DNA of 64,000 bases from Polaribacter butkevichii (GCF_038024105.1 NZ_CP150661.1:3067501-3131500); one strand, 5' to 3'. Shown: positions 17,864 through 27,865, counted from the first letter of the stretch. The notes: generated from the letters alone by a model not told the origin. Translations and numbers: made by a program.

Positions 17864-20614
17864 ATGAATAAATTGTTTTTAACATTTTTAGTAGCTTTTG
17901 TTACATTATCAGGGGCTGCACAAATAACAGTAACAAATCTACAGTTAGAATATCGTAACAATCCAGAAGGTGTTGATGTTGTAAAACCAAGGTTTTTTTG
18001 GAAATTAGAATCAAACCAAGCAGCGCAATATCAAACAGCTTATCAGCTTTTAGTGGCAACATCAAAAGAAAATTTAGATAAAAATATAGGTGATGCGTAC
18101 GATTCTAAAAAAGTAAAAAGTTCGCAAACTACGCAGGTAGTATACAAAGGTAAAAACTTAACTGCAACCTCTCAGTATTACTGGAAAGTAAAGGTTTGGG
18201 ATAAAAATAATAAAGCTTCTAATTGGAGTGCGTCTGCTTATTTTTCTACTGGATTATATCAAAAAGAAGATTGGAAAGGAGCGCAATGGATTGCATGGAA
18301 AAATCAAGAGGAATGGGCAGAAAAGTGGTGGAGTAATAAAGAGATAGAATCTAAAGCATTGCAATTTCAGTTGCCAAGTTACTTTGGGTCTAGTATGACG
18401 TTGTGGGAGCGTTATCAATTTCATCATGATAGCCCGTATGATGCAGCTCCTTTGTTACGAAAAGATTTTAAAGTAACTAAAAAAGTAAAAACAGCAAAAG
18501 CATACATTAGTGGTATTGGGTATTACGAGTTGTTTATCAACGGAAAAAGAATTGGAAATCAAGTTTTAGATCCGGGATGGACAGATTACAGAAAAACAAT
18601 TTTATATGCTACTCACGATATTACTAACGAGGTACAAGACGGAGCAAACCTTGCTGGCGTTATGTTGGGGCGTGGTAATTATGGGCAATTAGCTTATGAT
18701 CATTGGGGGTTTTATAAAAAGGATGGTTACATAGGTCAGCCTAAATTAATGTGCCGAATAAGAGTAGAATATGAAGATGGTACCGAAGAAAATGTAATTA
18801 GCGATTTAAGCTGGAAAATTACAGGAGGACCCATTATTTATGATGGTCCACACATGGGAGAAATTTACGACGCAACAAAAGAAATTCCGAATTGGAATTT
18901 AGCCAACTTTGATGCTTCTAGTTGGGAAACAGTAAAACCATCTCCACATCCAGGAGGTGAGTTGGTGTCGCAAATGTGTCAACCTATTCGTGTTACAGAA
19001 ACGTTTAAACCTATAGAAATTAAGTCTAAAGGAAACTATGGGCAATGGATTGATACCGGTACAAATAGTTCTGGTTGGATAAAGCTTCGTCTTAAAAACT
19101 TAAAAAAAGGACAGCAAGTTTTAATTTTTTATGGAGAACATGAAGACCCAACTTCTAGTGGTCAACCAGGTCGTTGGCAACAAATGGGATACATCGGTAA
19201 AGGAGAAAAAGAAGAATTTGCAGAGTGTCGTTTTTCATATAAAGGATATCGTTACGTACAGGTTAAAGGGTACAAAACCAAAATAACTAAAGATGACGTT
19301 GAGGTAAAAATTGTACATTCTGATGTGCCAAGAGTTGGGCATTTTGAATCTTCGGATAAAGTAGTAAACGCGGTTGATGATATTTGTAGAAAATCTTTAA
19401 TTTTTAATTTACATAGTATTGCTACCGACTGCCCAAACAGAGAAAAAAACGGATGGTTAGGAGACGTAGTTACAGGTATGGAATTTGGTATGGCAAACTA
19501 TGATTTGGCAGCATTAATGACCAAGTTTACTCGTGATATTTGGGATACTCAAAATGAAGCAGGAGGAATGGCAGCCATTGCACCAGCAAATGATTATAGA
19601 ACAGGTAGGTCTTCTTTATGGTCTTCGGCAGGTGTGCATGTGCCTTGGTATATGTATACATATTATGGAGATACTAGGTTGTTTGATGAATATTGGCAAA
19701 AAATGATGTTGTGGGTAGATTATTCTTGGAAACATAACAATTTGGCAGAAAAAGACGGCATGTTTACAGAAATGTATAACGACTGGGTAACCCCTTATGA
19801 TAGAACTTATAAAGGAGGAGGTAAACCAGGAGGAAATGAGGTAATAGCTTCTATGAATTTTTATTTAGTTTTAAAACGTTTGGCTATTATGGCAGACAAA
19901 CTAGATAAGAAAAAAGATAAAAAACGTTTAGAACAACAAGTAAAACGTATCCATGCAGGAATTCAGAAATGGGCTTTTGATGAAGAAAAAGTAGAATACG
20001 CAGGGTTAAAACCGTTTAATGAATTTTTACCTGTAGTTAATATTCTTGCGCTTAATTATGGTATTGTTCCAGAAAAATATAAAGCACAACTAGAAAAAAA
20101 GGTGGTAGACAATATTGTAAAAGATAAAAATTACCACGTTTGGGGTGGTGTGTTTACAGTACACTCTGCTTACGAGTATTTACCAAAAAATGGTTATGCA
20201 GATATGATGCATAAAGTTGTTGTAGATGAAGAATGGCCCTCTTTTGGTTGGTTAATTAAAGAAGGCGCAACTACATTGCCAGAAGGCTATAATTTTGCAT
20301 CGTCAGACATCCATCATTTTATGGGAGCTGTAGATAATTTCTTTTATCGCCATATGGTTGGTATAAATTTCGATGAAAATAACCCAGGGTTTAAGCAAAT
20401 TATTTTAAAACCAAACTTTATTAAAGCAATGGATTTTGCAAAGGCAAGCTACAATTCTATTCACGGAGAAATTAAAGCTGAATGGAAAAAAACAGCTAAT
20501 GGTACCTATGAATATTCAGGAACTATTCCTGTAAATTGCGAAGCAGAAGTTGTGCTTCCAAACAAAACTGTACATGTAAAATCGGGTAGTTTTAAGTTTA
20601 CGGTAGCTATTTAA
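17864..20614 (+). CDS. GH78 alpha-L-rhamnosidase
   Basis: A signal peptide (to about GAA-Q20) is followed by the GH78 opening LQLEYRNNPEGVDVVKPRFF, a fibronectin-like domain, two beta-sandwich domains (LDPGWTDYRKTI, GRGNYG) and an alpha/alpha barrel. The GH78 signature is present as ATDCPNREKNGWLGD, with Asp522, Glu527 and Asp534 at the positions of the usual catalytic cluster. The C-terminal sandwich has NNPGFKQIILKP, a family hallmark. It releases terminal alpha-L-rhamnose, probably in the periplasm. It is last in the GH2-sulfatase-GH78 unit and starts 9 bp after the sulfatase stop. Confidence 0.95.
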   Translation: MNKLFLTFLVAFVTLSGAAQITVTNLQLEYRNNPEGVDVVKPRFFWKLESNQAAQYQTAYQLLVATSKENLDKNIGDAYDSKKVKSSQTTQVVYKGKNLTATSQYYWKVKVWDKNNKASNWSASAYFSTGLYQKEDWKGAQWIAWKNQEEWAEKWWSNKEIESKALQFQLPSYFGSSMTLWERYQFHHDSPYDAAPLLRKDFKVTKKVKTAKAYISGIGYYELFINGKRIGNQVLDPGWTDYRKTILYATHDITNEVQDGANLAGVMLGRGNYGQLAYDHWGFYKKDGYIGQPKLMCRIRVEYEDGTEENVISDLSWKITGGPIIYDGPHMGEIYDATKEIPNWNLANFDASSWETVKPSPHPGGELVSQMCQPIRVTETFKPIEIKSKGNYGQWIDTGTNSSGWIKLRLKNLKKGQQVLIFYGEHEDPTSSGQPGRWQQMGYIGKGEKEEFAECRFSYKGYRYVQVKGYKTKITKDDVEVKIVHSDVPRVGHFESSDKVVNAVDDICRKSLIFNLHSIATDCPNREKNGWLGDVVTGMEFGMANYDLAALMTKFTRDIWDTQNEAGGMAAIAPANDYRTGRSSLWSSAGVHVPWYMYTYYGDTRLFDEYWQKMMLWVDYSWKHNNLAEKDGMFTEMYNDWVTPYDRTYKGGGKPGGNEVIASMNFYLVLKRLAIMADKLDKKKDKKRLEQQVKRIHAGIQKWAFDEEKVEYAGLKPFNEFLPVVNILALNYGIVPEKYKAQLEKKVVDNIVKDKNYHVWGGVFTVHSAYEYLPKNGYADMMHKVVVDEEWPSFGWLIKEGATTLPEGYNFASSDIHHFMGAVDNFFYRHMVGINFDENNPGFKQIILKPNFIKAMDFAKASYNSIHGEIKAEWKKTANGTYEYSGTIPVNCEAEVVLPNKTVHVKSGSFKFTVAI

Positions 20615-20649
20615 TTAGTCTTACTAAAACAATAACTTTAACATATAAT

Positions 20650-20695
20650 TTCCGATAGAACAGGACAGGGAATATTGTTTTGTAATATAGTTTTA
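20650..20695 (+). promoter_or_regulatory. Putative HTCS operator and promoter, lyase-like gene (site D)
   Basis: ACAGGACA (20660-20667), 20 bp, then TAGTTTTA (20688-20695). The upstream half-copy (20650-20657) is poor, matching at 3 of 8. Confidence 0.66.
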
Positions 20696-20786
20696 CTCTT
20701 CTTACTTTTTAGCGTGTTTGTGTATAATACATACTACAAATACGCTAAAAAAGTATAGTGTATATTATGTTCTAAACAATTTTAAA

Positions 20787-23700
20787 ATGATAAAAAAGGT
20801 ACTTTTATTTTCAGTAATATTTTTTTTTACAATTTCTTCGAGTGCACAGGTAGAAATCTTTAAGCAAGATTTTAATGAATCTACAGTACGTGCAGACTAT
20901 ACTAGTGATAACCCGAGTTCTAGTCAGTTTACAAAAATTAGCAACAGTTCTTCAGTTTTATCAAGTATAACAAACGGAGCTTTACGTTTTACTAAAACAG
21001 GAAGTTCTTCTGCTTATTTTTATAGAAATATTAACACAGATCTTACACAAGAACCAACTTTAATGAAAATGAAGTTTGATTTTGCTGTTGCAGGTCAAAA
21101 TGAAGACCATCCAGATGATAGAAGGGCTATGTCTTTTTATTTTGGTCCTAGTTTTGCAAGAGTTGGTACTTCAATAGCAGATGTTCATAGTAGATTTGGG
21201 TTAGGGATTAGTGAAACTACAGGAAGTTTTTTTTTACAAGTATTAGATAATGGTAGTGCCAAATCAGTAGATTTTTCTGGCAAACAAACCATTACCTTTA
21301 TGGTTAATAATAGTGGTAGTACACAAACATATTTAGCACCAGATAATTCTACAGAAAGTATTGCAGATGATACTTGGGAAATTTGGGTAGGTACAACAAA
21401 AGTATTTAATGATATTGCTTCTAGAAATAAAGATTTAAGTTTAGGTAGTTTTAAATTACAATACAATTCTTTTTTACCAAAAGGAATTTTAGATTTTGAT
21501 AATTTTGAATTTATAGATTTATTAAATCAAGAAATTGTTAAAACACAATCATTAGAACATCCGCACATTTTAGTAAGTAATGCTGATAAACAAAAAATAT
21601 TAGACAATATTGCTTATTATGATTGGGCTAGTAGTATGTTTAATCAACTAATGGAAAGACAATCTTTGTACGAAGAAATTCATGTTTCCGACCCTAAGTT
21701 TATATTAAAATCGATACCAGGTATACCAGGTGATAGAAGTACACATAGAACTATTTTAAACAGAGCAGTAGAATGTGGTATTATTTATTATTTAACAGGT
21801 AATGAAGGTTATGCGCAATTATCTGCAGATATTTTACATCATTATGTAAAAATGATTAGTGTACAAGATCCTTTAAACTTTAAGTTTTATTCAAGTAGTT
21901 TTAATCATTTAATTCAAACTAGAGAGCATTTTCCACGTGTAGGAATTGCTTATGATTTTATTCATTCTTTTATTTCTAAAGAAACTACTACTGTTTTTGA
22001 TTATGAAACAGAAACACGTATTCCTTTTAATTTTGATACATCTCAAAAAGCCTTTGAGGTAATGGCAGAAAATGTTTTAAAAGTTGGGGGTACAAACTCA
22101 AACCATCCTGTTTTAGAATTAACGGGTGCTTTATACAATGTAATGTGTATGGAAGATGATGCTACGAGAGAGCGTTATTTTCAAAGACTTTGGAATGGAG
22201 ATTCTAATCAAAACGGAATTACATGGATGTTAAACCACTTTACCAAAGAAGAAAGTATGTGGCCAGAAGCTGTAGGGTATAGTAAATTTACACACGCTAT
22301 TGTTTTGAAAGTTATGAATGTTTTAGACAGATATAAACCAGAACTAAAAATAATAGAGAATAATTTAAACCTATTAGACGGTATTTTTATTTTTGATAAT
22401 TTTTATTATCCAAATGGGTCTACTATTGCCTACGGAGATATAGGTAGAACGTTTACAGGTGATAACCATGTTTATAGAAACGTACTTGCTATGGGAGATC
22501 GTTTAGGGTTGGCAGCATATAAAGAAAAAGCTGCAATTACTCTTAAAAAACGATACAATGATGAAGGTGGTTACAAACCTGTTATAGAAACTCAATCTTT
22601 AGAATGGAATAACCCACTGCAATTATTATGGGGTGTAAATATAGATGATGCAGTAGTTAGTACAGGTACACCTTTATATAATACAGTTACTGCAAAATAT
22701 GCAGGTATGGTTATGCAACGTAATTTTGTAGAGGAAAATAATGTAGATAATGGTTTAATGTATTATACCGGTGGTGGTAGTTATGTGCATGCACATGCTA
22801 CAGGTTTAGATATGGAACTTTATGGAGCAGGTTATATTATGGGACCAGATTATGGTAATGATGATTATGGTAGCGATATTCATGAAACTTATGCCGTTTC
22901 TCATGCAGCACACAATACAGTTATTGTAAATGGAGCTACTAAAAGAGGTGTTTCTAGTTCTGGTACTTGGTTAAATATTGTAGATCCTATTGTTTTAGAA
23001 GCAAGTGAGCCAGAGGCATATGCGAATCCAATTTCAGATAACTTTGGGTTTTCAACTCAATTTTTAGAAGATCGTAATAATAATTTAGATCAACAACGTA
23101 CAAATAGTATTGTTAGAACAAGTGCTACAACTGGTTATTATGTAGATGTATTTAGATCTATTTCTAAAGATGTAAATAACTATCACGATTACCTTTTTCA
23201 TGGTTTGGGAGATGTAATGCAAATGAAAACCGGAGAAATTGCACTTAATTTAACAGCTACACCAGAAAGATATAATAATGATTTAGGTGATAGTAGAAAA
23301 CAACCGGGATGGAGATGGTATACAGATGCAAAAACATCTCAATTAACAGCCGATGCTATTTCAGCGAGATTCGATTTACAATTTGATAACAAATATTTAC
23401 ACGTAAATGTTCCTGGAGGAATCGAAAAGGAGTACTCATCCGCTTTAGCGCCTGCAACTAAATATGTTAGAAATGGATATTCTAATAAAAAGACGCAAAT
23501 GTTTATGATGCGTAAATATGGTGAAGCATGGAATAAACCCTTTGTAACAATATATGAACCTTCTAGTAGTGCCATAAGTAGTGTTAAGTCTACGTCTAAT
23601 ATTATTAATAATAATAAAGTTGTTGGTGTAAAAGTTATATCTGAAGTTAATGGACAAAAAATAACAGATTTTATTCTAACGAATGATAGCGAAGAAGCAA

Positions 23701-24152
23701 TTCAATTAAGCGATTTAAATATAGCCTTTACAGGTAGATTTGGAATTGTACGTACCATAGAAAAAGCGACAAATACAGATGTTTCATTATATATTGGTAA
23801 AGGAAGTCAGCTTACTTTTTTAGATGAAACAATTACTGGTGACGCATCTGGAAAAGCATTTTTAGAATACACATTAGATTATACATTATCAACCTTAGAT
23901 TTTAACAATTTAGAGAAACGTGTTACTGTATTTCCTAATCCGTCGGAAGGATTATTTGAAATAAATTTACCTTTAAATGTTAAAAATATAAAATTACAAG
24001 TTTATAATATTCAAGGGCAATTAGTAGTTTCTAAAAAACAACCTGTAAACGGAGGTAATGCTAAATTAGATATTAGAAATCAAGCAAAAGGAATCTATTT
24101 TGTTAAAGTAAATTTAGAGACTCCTGTTTTTATTAAAGTAATTAAAAAGTAA
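20787..24152 (+). CDS. Heparinase II/III-like polysaccharide lyase, T9SS-secreted
   Basis: The frame opens at 20718, but the signal peptide (MIKKVLLFSVIFF to SSAQ) begins at ATG 20787, so I use that start (1121 aa). Regions in order: a beta-sandwich-like domain (about 20-240), a helical toroid (about 255-590, RAVECGIIYYLTG, NHPVLELTGALYN, MWPEAVGY), a heparinase II/III-type beta-sandwich (about 610-960) with the histidine motif YVHAHATG (His668, His670) and ELYGAGYIMGPDYG, and a type A T9SS sorting domain (about 1045-1121, FPNPSEGLFEI to GIYFVKV). A lyase cleaving uronate-containing backbone at the cell surface is likely. The exact PL family is not decidable by eye; ulvan-type lyases are among the relatives to test. 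Confidence 0.8.
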   Translation: MIKKVLLFSVIFFFTISSSAQVEIFKQDFNESTVRADYTSDNPSSSQFTKISNSSSVLSSITNGALRFTKTGSSSAYFYRNINTDLTQEPTLMKMKFDFAVAGQNEDHPDDRRAMSFYFGPSFARVGTSIADVHSRFGLGISETTGSFFLQVLDNGSAKSVDFSGKQTITFMVNNSGSTQTYLAPDNSTESIADDTWEIWVGTTKVFNDIASRNKDLSLGSFKLQYNSFLPKGILDFDNFEFIDLLNQEIVKTQSLEHPHILVSNADKQKILDNIAYYDWASSMFNQLMERQSLYEEIHVSDPKFILKSIPGIPGDRSTHRTILNRAVECGIIYYLTGNEGYAQLSADILHHYVKMISVQDPLNFKFYSSSFNHLIQTREHFPRVGIAYDFIHSFISKETTTVFDYETETRIPFNFDTSQKAFEVMAENVLKVGGTNSNHPVLELTGALYNVMCMEDDATRERYFQRLWNGDSNQNGITWMLNHFTKEESMWPEAVGYSKFTHAIVLKVMNVLDRYKPELKIIENNLNLLDGIFIFDNFYYPNGSTIAYGDIGRTFTGDNHVYRNVLAMGDRLGLAAYKEKAAITLKKRYNDEGGYKPVIETQSLEWNNPLQLLWGVNIDDAVVSTGTPLYNTVTAKYAGMVMQRNFVEENNVDNGLMYYTGGGSYVHAHATGLDMELYGAGYIMGPDYGNDDYGSDIHETYAVSHAAHNTVIVNGATKRGVSSSGTWLNIVDPIVLEASEPEAYANPISDNFGFSTQFLEDRNNNLDQQRTNSIVRTSATTGYYVDVFRSISKDVNNYHDYLFHGLGDVMQMKTGEIALNLTATPERYNNDLGDSRKQPGWRWYTDAKTSQLTADAISARFDLQFDNKYLHVNVPGGIEKEYSSALAPATKYVRNGYSNKKTQMFMMRKYGEAWNKPFVTIYEPSSSAISSVKSTSNIINNNKVVGVKVISEVNGQKITDFILTNDSEEAIQLSDLNIAFTGRFGIVRTIEKATNTDVSLYIGKGSQLTFLDETITGDASGKAFLEYTLDYTLSTLDFNNLEKRVTVFPNPSEGLFEINLPLNVKNIKLQVYNIQGQLVVSKKQPVNGGNAKLDIRNQAKGIYFVKVNLETPVFIKVIKK

Positions 24153-24182
24153 TTTATAAATATATTTTTATATAATAAATTC

Positions 24183-24218
24183 ATCCCCCCATGGCATAGC
24201 TTTTGGGGGGATTTTTTT
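24183..24218 (+). terminator. Rho-independent terminator after the lyase gene
   Basis: ATCCCCCC and GGGGGGAT form a strong stem, followed by seven or more T. It separates the lyase unit from the GH106 gene. Confidence 0.92.
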
Positions 24219-24293
24219 AGATTAAAAGGGATGTTAATTCATGAAATGAAATAAATTATTTATTTTTAGTAAATTATTTATAAATTATTTTAA

Positions 24294-27200
24294 ATGAAAA
24301 ATCTCTTTTTTTTATTATACTTAATACTATTTATACAATGTAAATCTACCGAAAATGATTTAACGGAAGATTTTAAAACGTTAAGTGATGGTTTTGTTTC
24401 TCCAGTTAAACAATATCGACCGGAAACATGGTTTCATATCAACGGAAACAATATTAGTAAAGTAGGCCTTACTAAAGATTTAGAAGCAATAAAATCTGCA
24501 GGATTGCAAGGAATTCAGCTCTTTAATAAAAGCGGAAGACCATATCCTGAGGTGAATCAAATAAAAATTTTATCTCCCGAATGGGAAGATATGATTCGTC
24601 ATGCAGCAGAAGAATGTAAACGTCTTGGTTTAAAATTTACAATGCAAAATTGTCCTGGTTGGTCTATGACAGGAGGTCCTTGGGTACCTGTAGAAGAAGC
24701 ACAGCGCGAAGTGGTTGAATCTGTGTATCATGTATCCGGAGGGAAAAAATATAATGAAATTCTAAAATTAGATTCATTATATAAAACATCAGATTATAAT
24801 TATAAAGATATTCAAGTTTTAGCTTTTCCTACTCCAGAAGGAGATCATTTAGACCCTTTTAATCCATCAGAAGTTGAAAGTAATAATCAAGTTATTCCTT
24901 GGGTAGATATTTTTAACCCCAACTCAAAACTTATAGTTACTCGTAAAAGTACTCAATTAGATAAACCTTTAAAAGAGTATAGAGCTCAGGGAATTTCTAA
25001 AATAAACAATGAGGATACTTGGGTTAAAACTAAGTTTGATACAGTGGTAACACTGCGTTCTATTATTTTTCCGCAATCTAGACATATGATTATGGGAACA
25101 GAATATCCTAAGATAGATGTTGCTGTTAAAGTTGAAGCCTTAATTAATGATGAATTTAGAGAAATAACAACTGTTAACGTACCCGATGCGAATTGGAATG
25201 ATAGAAGAAAGTACTTAACCTTAGCAATTCCAGAAACTACCGCTAAGGTGTTTAAATTTACTTTTAAAGGAAATCATACTATTGCTCCAGAAACTATACG
25301 TTTAAGCGCTAAACCTCAAAACCATAATTTTGAAGCCAAAGCAGCCAAAGTATTAAGGCGTTTGGAAAAAGATGTACACTATAAATATGCAGAAAATACT
25401 ATTGTAAAAAGGAATTCTATTATTAATCTAACTGATAAAATGACTTCTGATGGAAAACTAACTTGGAGTATTCCAAAAGGAAATTGGACGGTAGTTCGTT
25501 TTGGTCATATCAATATGCGATTAACCAATAAACCTGCAGTTCCAGAAGCAACGGGTTGGGAGTCTAGCAAATTAGATAAAAAAGCCATAGAAAATCATCT
25601 TAAAAAAGGGATGATAGGAAATTTAATTAAAGATGGAGGTCCAATAGGAAACGGAAAATTACAAGGCTTGTTAATAGATAGTTGGGAAAGTCATGTACCC
25701 ACTTGGACCATGAATTCCGATGATATGTTTAAGGAATTTAAACACAGAAGAGGTTATGATTTGGTAAAATATCTGCCCGCAACTATGGGGTATATTGTAG
25801 ATAGCCCAGAAGTAACAACTAAATTTTTACGAGATCTACGTCAAACAATGGATGATTTATTTATCGAAAATTTCTTTGAACATTTTGCAACTATCGCTCA
25901 TGAAATGGGAGCAGAGGTATATACCGAAGGTGCCGGAGGAGAAGTTTTACCTATAGACCCTATGCGTTATTATGGAGTAAGTGATATTCCAATGACAGAG
26001 TTTTGGTACCCTAAAGCACCGTCTAATCAAAACGAATTTGCCAAACCTATTCTATCAGCAGCTTCAGCTACGCACTTATACAATAAGCCTGTTTTAGCAG
26101 CAGAAGCTTGTACGCAAGTTGGGGTAAAATGGAATGAACACCCATTTAGTGTAAAGTATTTAATAGATTATAATTTTACAAAAGGAGTAAATCATTTGGT
26201 TTTTCATACGTTTTCTCATACACCTCAAACCAACGTCTATCCCGGGTCTAGTTTTGGAGGTAATATAGGGTTTCCTTTTGTTAGAGCGCAAACTTGGTGG
26301 AAATACATGCCAGATTGGATTGATTATTTAACTCGTAATCAATATGTATTACAGCAAGGAGAATTTGCAGCTGATGTACTTTGGTATTATGGCGATCATT
26401 TTGAGCGTCCGCCTTTTGATTTAAATGATTTTCCAAAAGGCTATAAATATGATTATTTAAATGAAGAAATATTACAGCAAAAATTAACTGTTAAAAACGA
26501 GAAAATTAATGTTAAAGATGCTGGAGATTATCGTGTTATTCTTTTAAGAGATTCTAAAAATATGCTATTGTCTACAGCCAAGAAACTAAAAGAGTTAGTA
26601 TTAAATGGAGCTGTAATTGTGGGGGATAAACCTACAGATTCCCCTAGTTTAATGGATGATGAAAATGATGTACAAACGCTATTAGCAATTTCTAATGAAT
26701 TATGGGGAAATGCTAAAAGTGGAGTAAAAAAAGTAGGGAAAGGAAAAGTATATTGGGGTACATCTATAGAAGAAGTGTTAAAAAATGAAACTATTATGCC
26801 AGATGTAATAGTTCCACAAAATGCCGATGTACAATGGATTCATCGTAAAACCGATGCTGCTGATATTTATTTTGTGTCTACTAAGAGTGAAAAACCGACA
26901 GATGTATCAATAAGCTTTAGAGTTAAAAATGCTTATCCTCAATTTTGGGATGCTTTTACAGGAAAACAATATGATGCCACTGTTTGGAACAAAACAAAAG
27001 ATAGAATTAATGTGGCTGTATCTTTTGATGCTAGCGGAAGTGCAATTGTTGTTTTTCCTAAAGGAAATAAAACGCCGTATGCAACAAAAGTGGAATTTGA
27101 AGGGGAACCGGTATTAAGTTCAGAAATTGGTTGGTATCGTACCCATAAAAATGATGATTTAGTTCGTGTTAAAATAGAAAACAAGAAGATAAAAGCATCT

Positions 27201-27737
27201 ACATCTGGAGTTTACAAAGTTTATAATACAGAAGGAGTCTCATCAATAAAAGTTGATGTAAAAGAAATTTCTATTCAGAATAATTGGAAGGTGGCTTTTG
27301 AACCAGGATGGGATACTCCAGAGTCGGTTAAGGTTTCTCAATTAAAATCACTTACAGAGTTTGATAACAAAGCCATACAACACTATTCAGGAACAGTTAC
27401 TTATACTAAAGAAATAGAAATTGATGATCTTGAAAAAAATACGATTCTAGATTTAGGGCACGTAGCCAATATAGCTGAATTGTGGTGCAACGGCAAAAAA
27501 GTAGGTACACGTTGGGCTCCACCATATAAATTTGAGATAGGTAATGTACTTAAAAAGGGAAAAAATAAAATTGAAATAAAAGTAACCAACACGTGGCGAA
27601 ATCAATTAATTTATGATAATACCCGTGCCAAAGGCAAAAAGAAAACATGGACAACAAGCCCTCCTAAAAAAGAAGAAACTGAATTAGATATTTCTGGTTT
27701 AGTAGGGCCTGTTAAATATATAGCGTTTTCTTATTAA
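24294..27737 (+). CDS. GH106-like alpha-L-rhamnosidase lipoprotein
   Basis: A short signal ends in IQC (Cys16), a weak lipobox. The family opening is clear: PETWFHINGNNISKVGLTKD, then GLQGIQLFNKSG and KFTMQNCPGWSMTGGPWV. The barrel continues with IDSWESHVPTWTMN, EVYTEGAGGE and AAEACTQVGVKW, acidic positions expected to hold the catalytic residues. A C-terminal jelly roll (about 1040-1140, LGHVANIAELWCNGKKVGTRWAPPY) is typical. GH106 enzymes are inverting alpha-L-rhamnosidases. The gene lies after a strong terminator and lacks the CAGGACA element of the other PUL units; TATTTTTA at 24261-24268 is its only promoter-like box. It may be controlled separately or by readthrough. Confidence 0.87.
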   Translation: MKNLFFLLYLILFIQCKSTENDLTEDFKTLSDGFVSPVKQYRPETWFHINGNNISKVGLTKDLEAIKSAGLQGIQLFNKSGRPYPEVNQIKILSPEWEDMIRHAAEECKRLGLKFTMQNCPGWSMTGGPWVPVEEAQREVVESVYHVSGGKKYNEILKLDSLYKTSDYNYKDIQVLAFPTPEGDHLDPFNPSEVESNNQVIPWVDIFNPNSKLIVTRKSTQLDKPLKEYRAQGISKINNEDTWVKTKFDTVVTLRSIIFPQSRHMIMGTEYPKIDVAVKVEALINDEFREITTVNVPDANWNDRRKYLTLAIPETTAKVFKFTFKGNHTIAPETIRLSAKPQNHNFEAKAAKVLRRLEKDVHYKYAENTIVKRNSIINLTDKMTSDGKLTWSIPKGNWTVVRFGHINMRLTNKPAVPEATGWESSKLDKKAIENHLKKGMIGNLIKDGGPIGNGKLQGLLIDSWESHVPTWTMNSDDMFKEFKHRRGYDLVKYLPATMGYIVDSPEVTTKFLRDLRQTMDDLFIENFFEHFATIAHEMGAEVYTEGAGGEVLPIDPMRYYGVSDIPMTEFWYPKAPSNQNEFAKPILSAASATHLYNKPVLAAEACTQVGVKWNEHPFSVKYLIDYNFTKGVNHLVFHTFSHTPQTNVYPGSSFGGNIGFPFVRAQTWWKYMPDWIDYLTRNQYVLQQGEFAADVLWYYGDHFERPPFDLNDFPKGYKYDYLNEEILQQKLTVKNEKINVKDAGDYRVILLRDSKNMLLSTAKKLKELVLNGAVIVGDKPTDSPSLMDDENDVQTLLAISNELWGNAKSGVKKVGKGKVYWGTSIEEVLKNETIMPDVIVPQNADVQWIHRKTDAADIYFVSTKSEKPTDVSISFRVKNAYPQFWDAFTGKQYDATVWNKTKDRINVAVSFDASGSAIVVFPKGNKTPYATKVEFEGEPVLSSEIGWYRTHKNDDLVRVKIENKKIKASTSGVYKVYNTEGVSSIKVDVKEISIQNNWKVAFEPGWDTPESVKVSQLKSLTEFDNKAIQHYSGTVTYTKEIEIDDLEKNTILDLGHVANIAELWCNGKKVGTRWAPPYKFEIGNVLKKGKNKIEIKVTNTWRNQLIYDNTRAKGKKKTWTTSPPKKEETELDISGLVGPVKYIAFSY

Positions 27738-27819
27738 AATTGTAAAAAAAAGAGAGAGTTAATTATTTGATGCATAGTGCTTAATATTTAAAGGTGATTA
27801 GTTTTATTTAAAAATTAAC

Positions 27820-27865
27820 ACAGGGCAAAACAGGACAAGAATTATAATGTTGAGGTTTAGCTTTG
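27820..27865 (+). promoter_or_regulatory. Putative HTCS operator and promoter, last PUL gene (site E)
   Basis: ACAGGACA (27830-27837), 20 bp, then TAGCTTTG (27858-27865), a perfect TAnnTTTG box. The upstream copy ACAGGGCA (27820-27827) matches at 7 of 8, making this the clearest 10-bp-spaced direct repeat of the five sites. Confidence 0.72.

Noticed and set aside
20718-20786. Upstream start for the lyase gene at ATG 20718
   Set aside because: The 23 extra residues would precede the signal peptide, which begins properly at ATG 20787.
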